From Gracilariopsis chorda (lineage: Eukaryota > Rhodophyta > Florideophyceae > Gracilariales > Gracilariaceae), in the NCBI GenBank assembly GCA_003194525.1, contig NBIV01000085.1, positions 186,001 through 250,000 on the forward strand: a stretch of DNA of 64,000 nucleotides, given 5' to 3'. Positions 10,488 through 21,516 of the stretch are shown piece after piece. The stretch's first letter is position 1. Each line of letters starts with the position of its first letter. Below the pieces are notes generated by a model. It saw only the letters and a program-made list of their open reading frames with translations, was not told the DNA's origin and made no database searches. The position numbers were made by a program, and so were the translations under genes.

Positions 10488-11927
10488 AGCTAAGTCATGT
10501 CCATGTGACACATCTCAAAAGATTGCAAGAAATGCTACGTGAGTTCTAGATCCATGTGGGATGGCTTCCCCGGAAAAATAGGCATAACGGAACAACGTAT
10601 TGATCTCCTTCCAGATACAAAGCCAACTGCTCAACGCCCATATCGGGCAGGTCCGAAGGCTTGGGAAGAAAAGAAATGTCAAATCGAGACAATGCTATGC
10701 GCTGGCGTTATAGAGCCCGCTCAGTCAGCATGAGCCTCACCAGTCGTATTGGATCCGAAACCCGATGGTTCGTGGAGATTCTGTATTGATTACTGACGCC
10801 TCAAGTGTTAACCGGTCAACGAAGTCTACCCAATCCCTCGGATGGATGAATACATTGACTCACTTGGGAGTGCTACGCTGTTCACCGCGTTGGACGCCAA
10901 CTGGGGCTACTGGCAAGTTCCTATCCGAGAGGATGATCGCCATAAAACCGCATTTGTATGTCACCAAGGATTGTTCCGGTTTAAACGTATGCCGTTCAGA
11001 CTTAATAACGGACCTGCTACTTTTCCACGTGCTATCGATAAACGTTTAGCTCGATTCGAGTGTAAAACCTGTTTGGTATATCTGGACGATATTATCGTGT
11101 TTTCCGATAACGCGGATGATCACTTAACCCATGCACGAGACGTAATGCGTGTACTGTGTGATGCAGGAATCACTCTTAAGTTGAAGAAAGGTGAGTTCCT
11201 CACAGAGTCTGTGAAATACCTCGGGCATACTATCCGCCCAGGCCAACTCTCTGTCAATGAGACTCGAGTGAAATCGCTTAATAATGCAAAGCATTTGGGT
11301 ACACAAACGGAAATGAGACCCTTTCTTGGATTATGTAACGTATACCGACGTTTCGTACCAGGTTTTCCCGAAATTGCAGCTCCCATTAACAGGGTTTTAA
11401 GCAAGGGACAACCAGTGAGCTTGGTTCCTTTTGGTGGTGCAGAATCTACTGCTTTCTCCAGGCTAGTGGATGCTGTTACACCACCGCCAATCTTGGCTCT
11501 TCCCAAGCTTGGGCTTCTCTATGAAGTGGGCACTGAGGCCAGTGATAACCAGGTTGGCTGTGCGTTAATTCAGACCTCAGAAGAAGGTGAGAGGAATCCC
11601 ATCGGATATTGGTCACGAAGTCTTAACATACACGAACGTAATTACTCGGTTTCTTAGAAAGGGTGCATTGCCATCGTATGGGCATTAACAATGCTCCGAC
11701 CCTACCTTATGGGTACTCACTTTAGGGTGTACACGGATCACGCGTGCGTCCATTGGCTCTTGGAGATTACCGAACCTTCCGGTCGCTTGACGCGTTGGTT
11801 TTTAGGCTCATCAGAGTTCGATTTTGATATCCTATACAAGAAAGAATGCTCTAATTCTCACACGGATGCATTTTCCCGATTGAGAATCAATGCGGAAGCA
11901 GAAGCTGCAGACCCGGATATACCATGA
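10488..11927 (+). pseudogene. pol: Reverse transcriptase and RNase H of element C
   Basis: RT fingers and palm are recognisable: PYRAGPKAWEEKKCQIETML at about 10640, TALDANWGYWQVP (motif A) at 10890, RFKRMPFRLNNGPATF at 10980 and the catalytic box CLVYLDDIIVF at 11070. RNase H follows, with VYTDHACVHWL near 11730 and a decayed DAFSRLR near 11875 where A has DALSRLP. Stops and frame changes occur near 10545, 10733, 10790-10840, 11655 and 11925, so no functional enzyme can be made. Confidence 0.85.
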
Positions 11928-11930
11928 TTT

Positions 11931-13370
11931 ATGGTGAAAAACTTGTGCGGAAGTGCTGAAATCCTTTCAGATGATGTATGTGACGATATACTTGGTGCCG
12001 AAAGTTCGGGACCACTGGCTGGTTCATTTGTACCTATTGGTCCAGAGGAGATGATCTGTGAACAACAATTGGATTCGTTCTGTACACAGATTCGAGCCCG
12101 CCTTAATGGCGGAGATCGCATACCATTTGTGGGGAATGACCAAGGATACCAGGTTAGATTGCTTGAATCCACACCACAAATCGTGGTAGAGCACTCATTG
12201 CAACAGTGAGTCTTAAATATTTCTCACTATGTGAAGTTGGGAGCTCACCCTGGGGGTCGAAAGTTATACTTAGCTCTCAGAAGAGATTTATGCTGGCCCT
12301 TTATGGCATTAGACTGCTATGCAGTTAGACGTTCTTGCACAGAATGTGCTAAGAATCACGTGAAGCTACGTATATACTCAAGGAAGTTAACGTTGTTCCA
12401 AGCACGGGATTCGCTCGAACTCGTCGCGATTGATATTCTTGAAGAATTAGTACGCACCGTGCGTGGCAACAAGTTCTTGTTCGTGATAACCGATCGGTTT
12501 TCAAAAGCAGTACGGACTGTGCCGTTGAAGCGAGTTACCGCTAGCGCAGTCGCACAAGCGTTTGTCACACACTGGGTATTCGTATAGGATCCAACCGTTC
12601 ATCTGGTGTCAGATAATGGAAGACAGTTCACTTCTAAGTGTTTCCAGGATGCCTGTCGAATCTTAACGATTAAGAACGTGTTCAAGACCACGTATCACCC
12701 CCAAAGCAATGGGCTGGTAAAACGATTTAATCGTACGATGCTTAACACATTAAGAACCTATGTAGCCGATCACCCCAAGGAATGGGATTTACACATCCAT
12801 GCTATCAAGTATGCATACAACACCCAAGTTCATCGGGTTACTTCGTTATCACCTTTTGAATTGGTTTTGTCACGTATCCCACCACCGGTGGCCATCGAGG
12901 CACAAACCACGCTCTCTAAGTACCTCTGGATAGTTTTATACCATGAATCATGGAAACGGTGGCTAACCAAGATAGTAACGATCGCTCGGAAAGCTATGAA
13001 AAGAGCTCAGGACGCGTACAAGCGTAGTTTTCATAACAATGTTCGTACACAACTTCCGAAGGTATCCACAAATGACTTTGTATTCCTACGTAAGGAGTAC
13101 TACAATCCTGAGAAGGAACGGCGCTATAAGCTTTCTCCAATTGTAGATGGACCCTATTGGGTAGTGTCTACTGATGAAAGTACAGTTGTGTTGGACATTA
13201 ATAATCAGCACGAACGGATATCACGCGATCGCATTACTCACGCTCCTAATATCAACATGGGAGTAGTAATCGCACCTGCGACACTTTCAGGGATATCCCA
13301 ATCGGATAAAACGCAGAGCACGCACTCTATATCGCGTCCTGCGACTCTCCTTACATCGGATCGGTTTTAG
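11931..13370 (+). pseudogene. Integrase of element C
   Basis: The HHCC zinc-binding region (HPGGRKLYLALRRD, then CTECAKNHVKL) lies at 12240-12370. The DDE core follows with AIDIL at 12430 and SDNGRQFTSK at 12608. At the third catalytic position the sequence reads NGLVKRFNRT where A and B have NGQVERFNRT, so the essential Glu is replaced by Lys. A GPY-like segment (VDGPYWVVSTDES) is at about 13150. Stops at 12209 and 12587 and a frame change break it. Confidence 0.85.
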
Positions 13371-14534
13371 CCGATCTACCTTTGCAGTCGGATTCTCAAC
13401 ACGTTGGGTTCTCTGGTACACAACGGAACCGTCCCCAAATACTCAATAAAGTAACAACCCGCCTGAGGTTCTTTCTGCCCCCCAGCTTCGGCTAAGGAGG
13501 GGAGAGTGGCGCTGAAATCTCTATCGATACACCGCTGTCACTGGGAAATCTGCATTCCGGATATCACCGCAATGCTGCGTCTACTCCAGAAGGAGGAACT
13601 CCCACAGGGAAACCGAACCCTAATTGTAAGAGAGAAGTTACGCCTCAACTCGACGAGAGTAACGTCAGTAATGAACTGATGTCCCCATTCAGGGAAGACA
13701 CTACGAGTAACACCAGTCCTGTTGTCAAACCGTCCGCTTCGAAGGAGAAGGACAACCATACTCGCAAAGTTGTGACGTGCACCGAAAAGACGGTTTCTGC
13801 AGAACCATATGGGTGTTTCTAAGGCGATTATAACCTGGTTTGATCAATCTCGTAGTGTGGAGAAGAAAGAAGCTCCGTAAAATTAATGAAGTCAATTCTG
13901 AAACTTTTGGGCACAAGTCATATCGTCACTGGTGAAATTGAACACAATAGTGTGCGACGTGACAGCATTGCTGTGTTCATGTACGGAGAACTGGATTACG
14001 GTGCCACGATACGCTGACGCGTGTGCACCACGCCCCGTGGTGAAGGTTTGTAAAAGCAACCGCAATTGGTGAAACACAGTAATCTTGTGGCTCTCGTGAA
14101 CTTGACCGAAACCAATCAGATGGTGGATAATACACCATGTTCGGTGACCCGCCGCCCACGCGCAGTGAGTGCAGCGTGTGTGCTTCTCCGTCGCAACAGT
14201 ACATCCACATGGATAAGGAGAACATCTCGAATCTCCGAAGCTACCGTTCAGCGGGCATTTGCGCATGACAAACGTTCTTTAGCTCGTTGTACTTGTGAGA
14301 GTAAGTACGTTCAGCTAAAGTTTAAGGATCACCGCTCGAACGTCGTAGACGTGAGTTAGCTCATCGTCGTCGCGAAGAGATATGACGAAGTCATGAAGCT
14401 GCCGTCGCTCACCAGAAGGCCTGGTACTGCTCCTGACGGCGCTCTGAACTCGAATTTGAGTGCCTGAGGTAAACCAGCCTACGGTACGCGTCATGGAGAC
14501 GGATAACACTGGAATGTATTCACAGTAGTTCATT

Positions 14535-14723
14535 ATGGAACACATCGTGCATCATGGAAGTCATGATGGAGTACTGCGTTATCTCATCCGATGGTATTGA
14601 TATCGACCCAAAGAGGTTACATGGGAACCCATAGAGCACTTCCCAAGATCTAAGGTCATATCCTATCACCGTAAGACCCAGTCCATTCTCCCATCCACTT
14701 TGGATAATGCGCAGGTTGGGTAA
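14535..14723 (+). pseudogene. C-terminal chromodomain of element C
   Basis: A 62-codon stretch with one internal TGA aligns with the chromodomain closing the pol proteins of A and B. Shared residues include VLRYLIRWY, TWEPIEHFPRSKV, YHRKTQ and a terminal DNAQVG. Chromodomains at the integrase end of chromoviruses steer integration towards modified histones (established for the group). About 1.1 kb of poorly conserved, polar linker separates it from the integrase core. Confidence 0.75.
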
Positions 14724-15488
14724 CCCCTCCGTGGTGAGATCGCACAGGATGTCGATGGGACTGCAACGCAGTTAGAGGAAGAACTCGAGGAGAGTAAGAA
14801 GTTGAGAACTCTGATAGGAGTGGAGGTTTCAGGAATATTCCCTTTTACTTACCAAATTAACGATTTCACCGAGTTAATGGTTTATGAAGATGAAGCATGC
14901 ATCATGGAGAAGTACGCAAAGTGTGAAAAGAAGATTGAGAAGTTCGAGAAGCAAGAAGGAGAAGTATAAGTTAACACTGTGTGTTTATTCTATGTTCAGA
15001 AGATCTATCACTAGGTGATTATGAACTGCGAGGTGGTTACACTCCAGATGAGGGACCGGCACCACCCTGGTTTGACGCTCCTGGCGTATGCTGCGCAGCA
15101 AACGCTGCAGTGGACCCACGTCATTCATACCAGGCGGAAGAGGAATACCTAAGTTCAACAGGTTCGCTCGCAAAGCCACCAATTCCACAGATACCGCAAC
15201 TGGCTGTCGAGAACTCTGTTGAGATCCCAGAGTCAAACCGGATGGTGCCATGGATCGTGTATCGGATGCTTCATCAACGCCGCTACCCGAAGCGTTCACA
15301 CCCACCATGGGTATGGCACCACTTAGTGCGTTCGCTTCATCATCCAACATCGGATCGTGAAGGTCAACTGGAACACCGGAAGAACTCATTTTGAGTATGT
15401 TATTTAAGCACTTCGCCAGCTGCGACTTCTGCTCGATGAAAGCGGGAACCCTTGCCTTAAGAGGGGGAGATCATCATCATCCACATGA
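14724..15488. other. Extra segment between pol and 3' LTR of element C
   Basis: Elements A and B have only about 255 bases here, C has 766. It holds a + strand stretch of about 80 open codons (14731-14970) with a charged, coiled-coil-like end (MEKYAKCEKKIEKFEKQEGE), and an open minus-strand frame at 14985-15389. The polypurine tract GAGGGGGAGA is at 15461-15470, 18 bases before the LTR. The extra DNA may be captured sequence or an unrelated insertion. Confidence 0.5.
14985..15389 (-). CDS. Antisense frame inside element C, 134 residues
   Basis: An intact minus-strand frame: Asp/Ser/Gly-rich N-terminal half, then a helical, leucine-rich segment (VELVALRANLLNLGIPLP, QRLLRSIRQERQTRV). No family recognised. 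It is antisense to the element. A plus-strand frame of almost the same extent (14981-15394) also exists, so coding strand, if any, is undecided. Confidence 0.25.
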   Translation of the reverse strand: MSSSGVPVDLHDPMLDDEANALSGAIPMVGVNASGSGVDEASDTRSMAPSGLTLGSQQSSRQPVAVSVELVALRANLLNLGIPLPPGMNDVGPLQRLLRSIRQERQTRVVPVPHLECNHLAVHNHLVIDLLNIE

Positions 15489-16399
15489 TGTGGAGCAACG
15501 CTTTTGCGTAATATACGCGCGGATGTGACTCATAAGAGTATGATGTGGTCGCCGCAATGGTTCTATGGGACATGAGTTGGACTCACGTGGAGTGGCACTA
15601 AGTGGGTAGTTTAGTGTGTGCAAGTTCACCTAGGAAGGTAAGAATCTGGATTTGATTGCAGAATGATGGATGCGTGTGCGCGTGTGCTACAGCGCCATGC
15701 TGTGATGTTATGTTTTACTTGGGACGACCTCTCAGGGTGCCTGACACTGGTCTAGCCACATGTGTGGAACTGAGAAGGTGCGCATTGTTGTAGTTAATTA
15801 CTACTATTTATTTCTGTACTGTACCTACTTATTTGAGCTCTACTGCACTATCGCAAGCACTGATTAAAGTCAACCCGAGCCTTCGGTCGCACATAAGTTT
15901 TCAGTTTGACGGGAAGAGTCTGGCTCTGGATTGCATTGCCTTTGCAGCGTGCACTACTCCACCTGGAGGGTCATTGCAATCGGTTTGTACTATGTACCTA
16001 CTCGCTACGACTACAGATAAACTGTGTTTTAGTAATAGTCGTGTGACTTCCATTTTTTCTGTGTTTCAGATATCGACCTTGTATTGGGTATTCTTGATAG
16101 TTTCTTTTTGCTTTTGTGCCCACCTTCAGGTCTGCTCCCGCTGCCCGCACGAAACGTCGGGTGGCTCCGTTCTGTCTGTGGATAGCCCCCTTTTCTGGGT
16201 TCGCACTGGTCTACCGTACGCATTTTCCACCGCTTCCCGGTTTTGCCTGTCCTCTTTACCTCCTTGGTATTTCCGAACTACCGTCGGTCTTACACCCGAC
16301 ACGTGGGTATACGGAAGGCTCAACCACTTAATCTACCTTGCAAGAGGGCAGGGACTCGGATATCGTCAAGTGTCACCCATTCCCGGGTTCTGCACTACA
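15489..16399 (+). repeat. 3' LTR of element C
   Basis: Begins TGTGGAGCAACGC and ends TGCACTACA; colinear with 6152-7063 with visible substitutions and small indels, implying an old insertion. Confidence 0.9.
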
Positions 16400-17440
16400 A
16401 TATGGGCCAATAACCATCCTGGACGGTAACACCTAATTCCAAAAATTAAACGAATAACAGCACGCCCATTTGGGAGTATCGGTACCCATTTCCCAGTTAT
16501 CTGCACCGCTCACCGTTCTTCAACGTGCACAGCGTCCCCAAACACCCAGTTGCACCGCCTGCTCTGTCCATCCCATCCACCTGTCCACCTGTGCTCTGAT
16601 CCCGTCGTACGTCATCCATTCTTGGCATGCATCTCTCGTTACCTACTTCCTATCGGCGTACGGTCGCTCTCCCATACTCGTCTCCAGCTTCTGCGCAGAA
16701 TACCACTGCGGAGCATTATCCGTGGGCCGGAGATGCTCCCAAGGTGTTCGCGGCCTTGCACTGTTTCGAGGTACGCACAGCAGCAGGGACCTCTGTTCCA
16801 CACGGTTTTAAGGTGTAAAACCGAGGTGGCTTCCGGCTATACTAACGGAATAGTTACCAAGAATCAGGTCACCAGCTGGTCCACGTAGCGCACGGGTCCG
16901 TATAAGCGGTATTCCGGTCCACGGAGAATCCAAAGGGAAAAAGGAAAGAAGATGGAAATAGCCAAGAAGAAGGGTACAACCCAGGGGTTCGTCGGGAAAT
17001 TCGAAAGAGACCAGGCGGTGGGGATGTTGGTTATTCAGCCAGTACGGACAAAACTGAATACTAAGTTGAACGACCATCTGTTCCCACAATAGGAAGTAAC
17101 CAATACAGTATAAACAGTGAACACTGGGCGAACCCATGGGGTGAGACAGATCAGCGGTTCTGTTGATAATGTGTGGGTAAGTATACCGCGACCGAGTGCG
17201 GTGAAACCCCAGAGAGAGATAGTCACTTCGCACAGGCGATAAACTCAGAGCCGAGTCACAGCTAAACTTTACTTTAGGATGAGATGGCAGGGGCGTCCTC
17301 CTTTAAGTATTATTGGGTCATAATTAAACTAAGAATGGTACTACTGTAGTGTGCTACCCTTGTCTTATACACATTTGTGTAAGTGAGCGGCATGGCCGGC
17401 CACGGCGCAGCACGACACGTGTGAATCATGCCAGCCATAA
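16400..17440. other. No gene recognised
   Basis: Contains frames of 110-140 codons on both strands (16470-16811 +, 16808-17233 -) without recognisable motifs. The first third is C/T-rich on the + strand. Nothing can be assigned. Confidence 0.4.
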
Positions 17441-17449
17441 ATCATTTCC

Positions 17450-18372
17450 GTACACTTACTATGCGTCCATCTATTCCAGATATCATGGCAATCACTCATG
17501 AAGGTTCCAAAAATACCAAATCAATTCGTATCGAATTTTACCCAAAAGTTCCAAAGGTTCACTTATAGCTGAGTTGAACGGATGTCAAGTCAGTACTGAA
17601 TCATTCGTAATCCACCTCGATTAGATGATATGCGCATACGCCTTGCTATACACAAATGAGCAACGCTGTCCACTGTAATCCCCACGTCAATAGCGGAGAA
17701 ACTCACAAATCTATACTTAGCACCTACGATGGCCTGTACAGGCATACCAAAGCCGCCTTTTGTGGGTTAGAATTGCTGAAGGTTCAAAACTTGAGTCATT
17801 TTTCGTAGATAGATGAGAATGCGATCAAAGGCTCCAACACAATCTGGTAAGGTATTCAGATGCTTCCCGGAAAGCGCAAACTCTGAAGCACGTTTCCGGT
17901 AGGGTGCAGTGCCATTTTTCTTTGGCAGACCTTCCAACTCCGAAAAAATGTCACAAACATCCCGAACTTCTTCGAACGCTTTGTCGCAAGTAGCTTAACG
18001 TGATCAGTGAGATATTATAAAGACCTCTTAGCTTGCTTTATCCATAAATTGCAGAAACATTCCGAGCTTGGTAGCAGCGCCAAAACATTATGCATTCATA
18101 TGCACGCGCAATTCTTCTTCTTTTTCGTCTTCGTTGGATTGGGAGAGAAAGGGATGCATTGTTTTCAACAACTTCTTAGAAGAAGAACCCGAAATGCGGT
18201 AAAATGTTCCGACCTGGTGGTCGGGAAGCACATCAATTACTTTATCAAAACAATGACGTAGGATTTGTCGAATATGATGGGTTCGGCGTTTTTTGATAGC
18301 ATCGGGAGCGCACAAAAGCACTCCGGCAAATATTAGTATGCGATGAACAGTTATGTGGGTTCGTTTGCACAT
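17450..18372 (-). pseudogene. PIF/Harbinger-type (DDE_4) transposase remnant 2
   Basis: The N-terminal part (18372-18088) has the helical segment typical before the DDE_4 core (HIRQILRHCFDKVIDVL, VGTFYRISGSSSKKLL). The core appears at about 17950-17650 in another phase: LPDCVGAFDRILIYLRK (first Asp), then GGFGMPVQAIVGAKYRFVSF and AIDVGITVDSVAHLC (second Asp). Stops and frame changes separate the pieces and the third acidic residue was not located. Inactive relic of a cut-and-paste transposon. Confidence 0.6.
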
Positions 18373-18450
18373 TCAAGACATGCGCATGTAGTCTGGATAT
18401 AAGTCGCAAAATTCAATCCCCGCCGAGATGCTGAGAAGCTCTAAACTTCC

Positions 18451-18499
18451 ACAATGCCGCTCCATCAGTTCTGATTCAGAACCGATGGCGAGGCATTGT
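18451..18499. repeat. Near-perfect 49-base hairpin
   Basis: ACAATGCCGCTCCATC... pairs with ...GATGGCGAGGCATTGT around a GTTCTGA/TCAGAAC core: 24-base arms with three mismatches and one unpaired base. Flanks continue weak complementarity. It could be a MITE remnant or a small-RNA precursor; no gene is evident between 18373 and 19150. Confidence 0.5.
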
Positions 18500-19149
18500 G
18501 TAGTTCTAGATTGCACTCGACACTGGCCAGTTTTCCTACAAAAACGTTCGCTGTGCGGCTTTGTCTTGCAGCTGCACAGCAAATGTCCAGTTTCTGTGAT
18601 TTGCAATGATCTGCAAATGCAAAATTGGTCACGGGCGGAATTAACAAATAGCAGAAAGAAATTGAAACTTCAAGTCTATTTTGTTTTGCTGTCGAACTTA
18701 TCTGACTCCTGCCATGGACTGACTTTCAGTTTGCAGATGTGCATGATAAATAGTTGAAATCTTTATATATGGCTGCAGATATCAATAGGACTCTTCACAG
18801 GCAACTATTGCAACTGTTCTTCTTCACGCATTCCATGTTCAGCACTAGATTGTAGAGCACAGTAGCCACTTCCAGTGCGCGTCAAAATTATAGGACAGGC
18901 GCTTCCGGCCAACGAAACTACAGTTGGCACAAAAGTTGCGCACCGAACCAAGCAGCTTTAAAACGTAAGAAAAAAATATACATACAGTCACGTAAGGTTT
19001 TTAAATTCTGTAACGGTGTATAAAACACATCTAAATAAATTTCAAAAGAAAAGGGCCTATTGCATTAAATCTACCCCACGCACTGAGTACTTTGTTTTGG
19101 CTGCTTGTTTGGCGAGCATACCAATGCAGTGACGTCAAGTACTGTCAAT

Positions 19150-19945
19150 ATGAGCACGCACCACATTATCTGGCACCCTCTCTTACTCTTCAAAGATAGT
19201 CTTCTAGAGCTCATCTAAGCACTCAACCTGCCGCGCATTGTAGTAGACCTGCCTTTCCGGAATGGCCCAAAGGCTCTCAATATGGTTTAGATTCGGTTCC
19301 AGACTAGAGCATTCCAAATAAGTAATGTTCTTCTTAGTAAACTATCCTTAGACTAGTGAGAAAGATGATTAGAAAAATTATCTTGTTGAAAAATCCATCA
19401 TTGCTATGTGTAATGGCAGCCCAGTTCAATAAAAGATCCTCTGGTAACATGATGTAATTTTGGAAATCCTGACAACCACGCATGACCAGTAACAAAACTT
19501 TTCCAAATTAAGAGATACAACCTCAAACCATGGTCACCCAACCCCCCTTCTAACGCCAAGAAAGAAACGCTCTTCGTCGCCATTGCACTTCCAATAAGAA
19601 GCATATCCATCTGGTTTGTTTATATTGAAGTTCCTTTCGTCAGAAAATACAGCTTTCCGCCATTCCAAATCAGTTCGAGGGGCATGCTCAGTGGCCTACT
19701 CAACACGATTTTTTCTTTGTAACGGCGTTAGATAAAATTTTGTTCGCAACTTGTTTTGCACAAATCAATTACCCGCGTGAAGAGCACGTCAAATGTAAAA
19801 GACAGGAACGTCAAGTTATAGGTTCGTTTCAATACGATGCTGCTTTCACCAGTCTTTCTTTCTCGTCGGTACAAATACCGTTTATGGTCAGCAGTCGTTT
19901 TTGTAGGCCTTGCACTTCTTCTTGGCAGTTCCATATGTATCGGGA
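19150..19945 (-). pseudogene. Tc1/mariner transposase remnant 1
   Basis: In minus-strand order: a helix-turn-helix-like segment (RRSARPTKTTADHKRYLY near 19910), then EWRKAVFSDERNFNINKPDG near 19655, which is the W..V.FSDE..FNL..PDG signature before the first catalytic Asp of Tc1/mariner enzymes. Near 19310-19230 comes SSLEPNLNHIESLWAI, the SPDLNPIENLW motif carrying the third catalytic residue. Several frame changes and stops separate them, so it is a relic. Confidence 0.65.
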
Positions 19946-20457
19946 GTTTTTAAAAAGTCGGTTACGATGATTTTAGACCGTCAGATAATATGAGCGATCT
20001 CGAGGTGTTCTTTTTTTGCCCTGTCAGAGCAAGGAATGCTCTCTGCTCTTTTAGTGTAAGAGGTTAACCCCAAGGCATGTTGTCTCTGCCCTGGAGGGTA
20101 TGAGGGCATTTAGTGGGGTTACATGTTGCTTTTTTACAGCGTCAGAAAGGTGCCAGGGTTTGTATTTGGCATTCATTGGCGCCAAAATAGTATTGGTCCC
20201 ATAATACTGAAGTGCTTTCTACGGAGTATGAAATCTGTCTCCAGAAGTACGTGAGTTTTAAAAAGGAAACTGACATGGTTTTTTTCGGTTTCCAACAAGT
20301 TTTACAACTTTAAATGTGAGGCACTGGATCGTGAAGTTACTTTGTCGTCGCGGTCTCAAGAGTACAGCAATGATATTCTACTTTACTGGTGTTTAAATCT
20401 ACAAAATTGTGAGGCAGCAAGAAGCTATATTGCTTGCCAGTACCCGGTTGGTGCGGG
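19946..20457. other. No gene recognised; possible flank of copia remnant E
   Basis: About 500 bases with no supportable gene. As copia remnant E ends (5' to 3' on minus) at 20458, its 3' LTR should lie here, but no second copy exists in the window to define it. Confidence 0.35.
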
Positions 20458-20940
20458 TCATTTTGGCTCCGGTCTTGGTTTAATGTGTAACGCCGTGCAA
20501 AGGAGAGCGAAAAGTTCACGATGAAATGCTTTGGTGAAGATTTTGGCCTTCATGGCCGTCGCGGGAATGCGCACAATGCAGATGGTGCTGCGGGCGACGC
20601 GGTGCTGGCGGTAATGGTGTCGAGGGTCAATGTATTCTAGTAGCTTGATCGGAGCTTGGTGTTTTGCTATGAGCATGGCTGAGCGATTGTTGACATCGTG
20701 GGGGGTTGGTTCCTGGGGCATGCCGTAAGCATCCGTCAGAATTTTAATGATACAAGTGGTGTGCAGAATTGCGTCGGTAGAGCCAATGTACTCCTCATCG
20801 GTATTCGAAAGAGCTACTACGTCTTGTTTCCGTGATCGCCACAAAACTGAGGTTATGTGAGTGCAGTGGATGGTACCGGTATTGGATTTGCGTTTCTTCT
20901 CATTAGCGAAGTCTGCATCGCTGTAGACAGTGAAAAACAC
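20458..20940 (-). pseudogene. Copia E RNase H
   Basis: Open for 160 codons: FFTVYSDADFANEKKRKS carries the first catalytic Asp of copia RNase H, and WRSRKQDVVALSNTDEEYIG the W.SKKQ..VALS..EAEY signature. The end reads AKIFTKAFHRELF, equivalent to the DILTK...RF tail. It is cut from its RT by the insert at 20967. The frame is open but the gene as a whole is broken. Confidence 0.75.
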
Positions 20941-20966
20941 GCAGGAGATGATTGCTGGGTTCAGTT

Positions 20967-21516
20967 TGTAGTAGAATGTCCGTGTGTGTGTATAATAGAA
21001 TACTACGTCCTTTGGCCAACTGGGGTAGTAGTCTACTAAGGGTTAGTAGCGGCAGAGAGCCAACCACTGTGGTGACAATCTACTGGGTCTACTAGTGACG
21101 GGGGCACCAACTGGCAGCGAGGCACAATGTGCGGGCGCTATCCCAAGTCCGTACAGGTCGGGAGAATGGTAGCAATGGCTTGGGGGCCATTGGAGTCCTA
21201 CTGGCTGCATATGGCGGCAAGAAGACGGTGAGGGTGCTTGTCTTTAAGCTTCAGAGATCGGCGGCACACGAGGCAACCTATATGGCTGGCGAGGCGCTTT
21301 GACTTCCGGACACTATCCTAACAAATTACATTAAATGAGCTACATAATTAAACCTGTGGCCACAGTGCCTTGGCCCTCGCAGTGTCCCCTCGTATCTCAT
21401 GCATAGGCACCCAGCTTGGCCACGTGGAATATTTCGGCCAGCAATGTTCTGGCCCCTGCCAGCCCAGCCCCATGGTTACTTCACCACTGCACCTGCCCAA
21501 TGGTCATTCTCCTACA
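20967..21516 (-). repeat. Solo-LTR-like element, copy 1
   Basis: Homologous along its length, in opposite orientation, to 57764-58288. Ends are TGTAGGAGAATGACC (minus-strand start, at 21516) and ...CTACA. Compared with copy 2 it carries an extra stretch near 20979-20997 (GTCCGTGTGTGTG region). It sits between the RT and RNase H coding segments of copia remnant E. No clean target duplication is visible (flanks CAGTT and GTGTG). Confidence 0.7.

Larger units (their letters stand above)
6152..16399 (+). mobile_element. Ty3/gypsy element C, chromodomain-bearing, decayed
   Basis: A complete LTR-to-LTR structure of about 10.2 kb: LTRs at 6152-7063 and 15489-16399, both beginning TGTGGAGCAACGC and ending CTACA, a primer site at 7066, then gag, protease, RT, RNase H, integrase and a C-terminal chromodomain in the order of Ty3/gypsy (Metaviridae-like) retrotransposons. 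Its proteins are clearly homologous to those of elements A and B below but much more diverged and riddled with stops. No 5-bp target duplication is seen: the flanking pentamers are CTTCA and ATATG. That suggests recombination between elements or decay of the flanks. About 766 bases lie between the chromodomain stop and the 3' LTR, some 500 more than in A. Confidence 0.9.
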
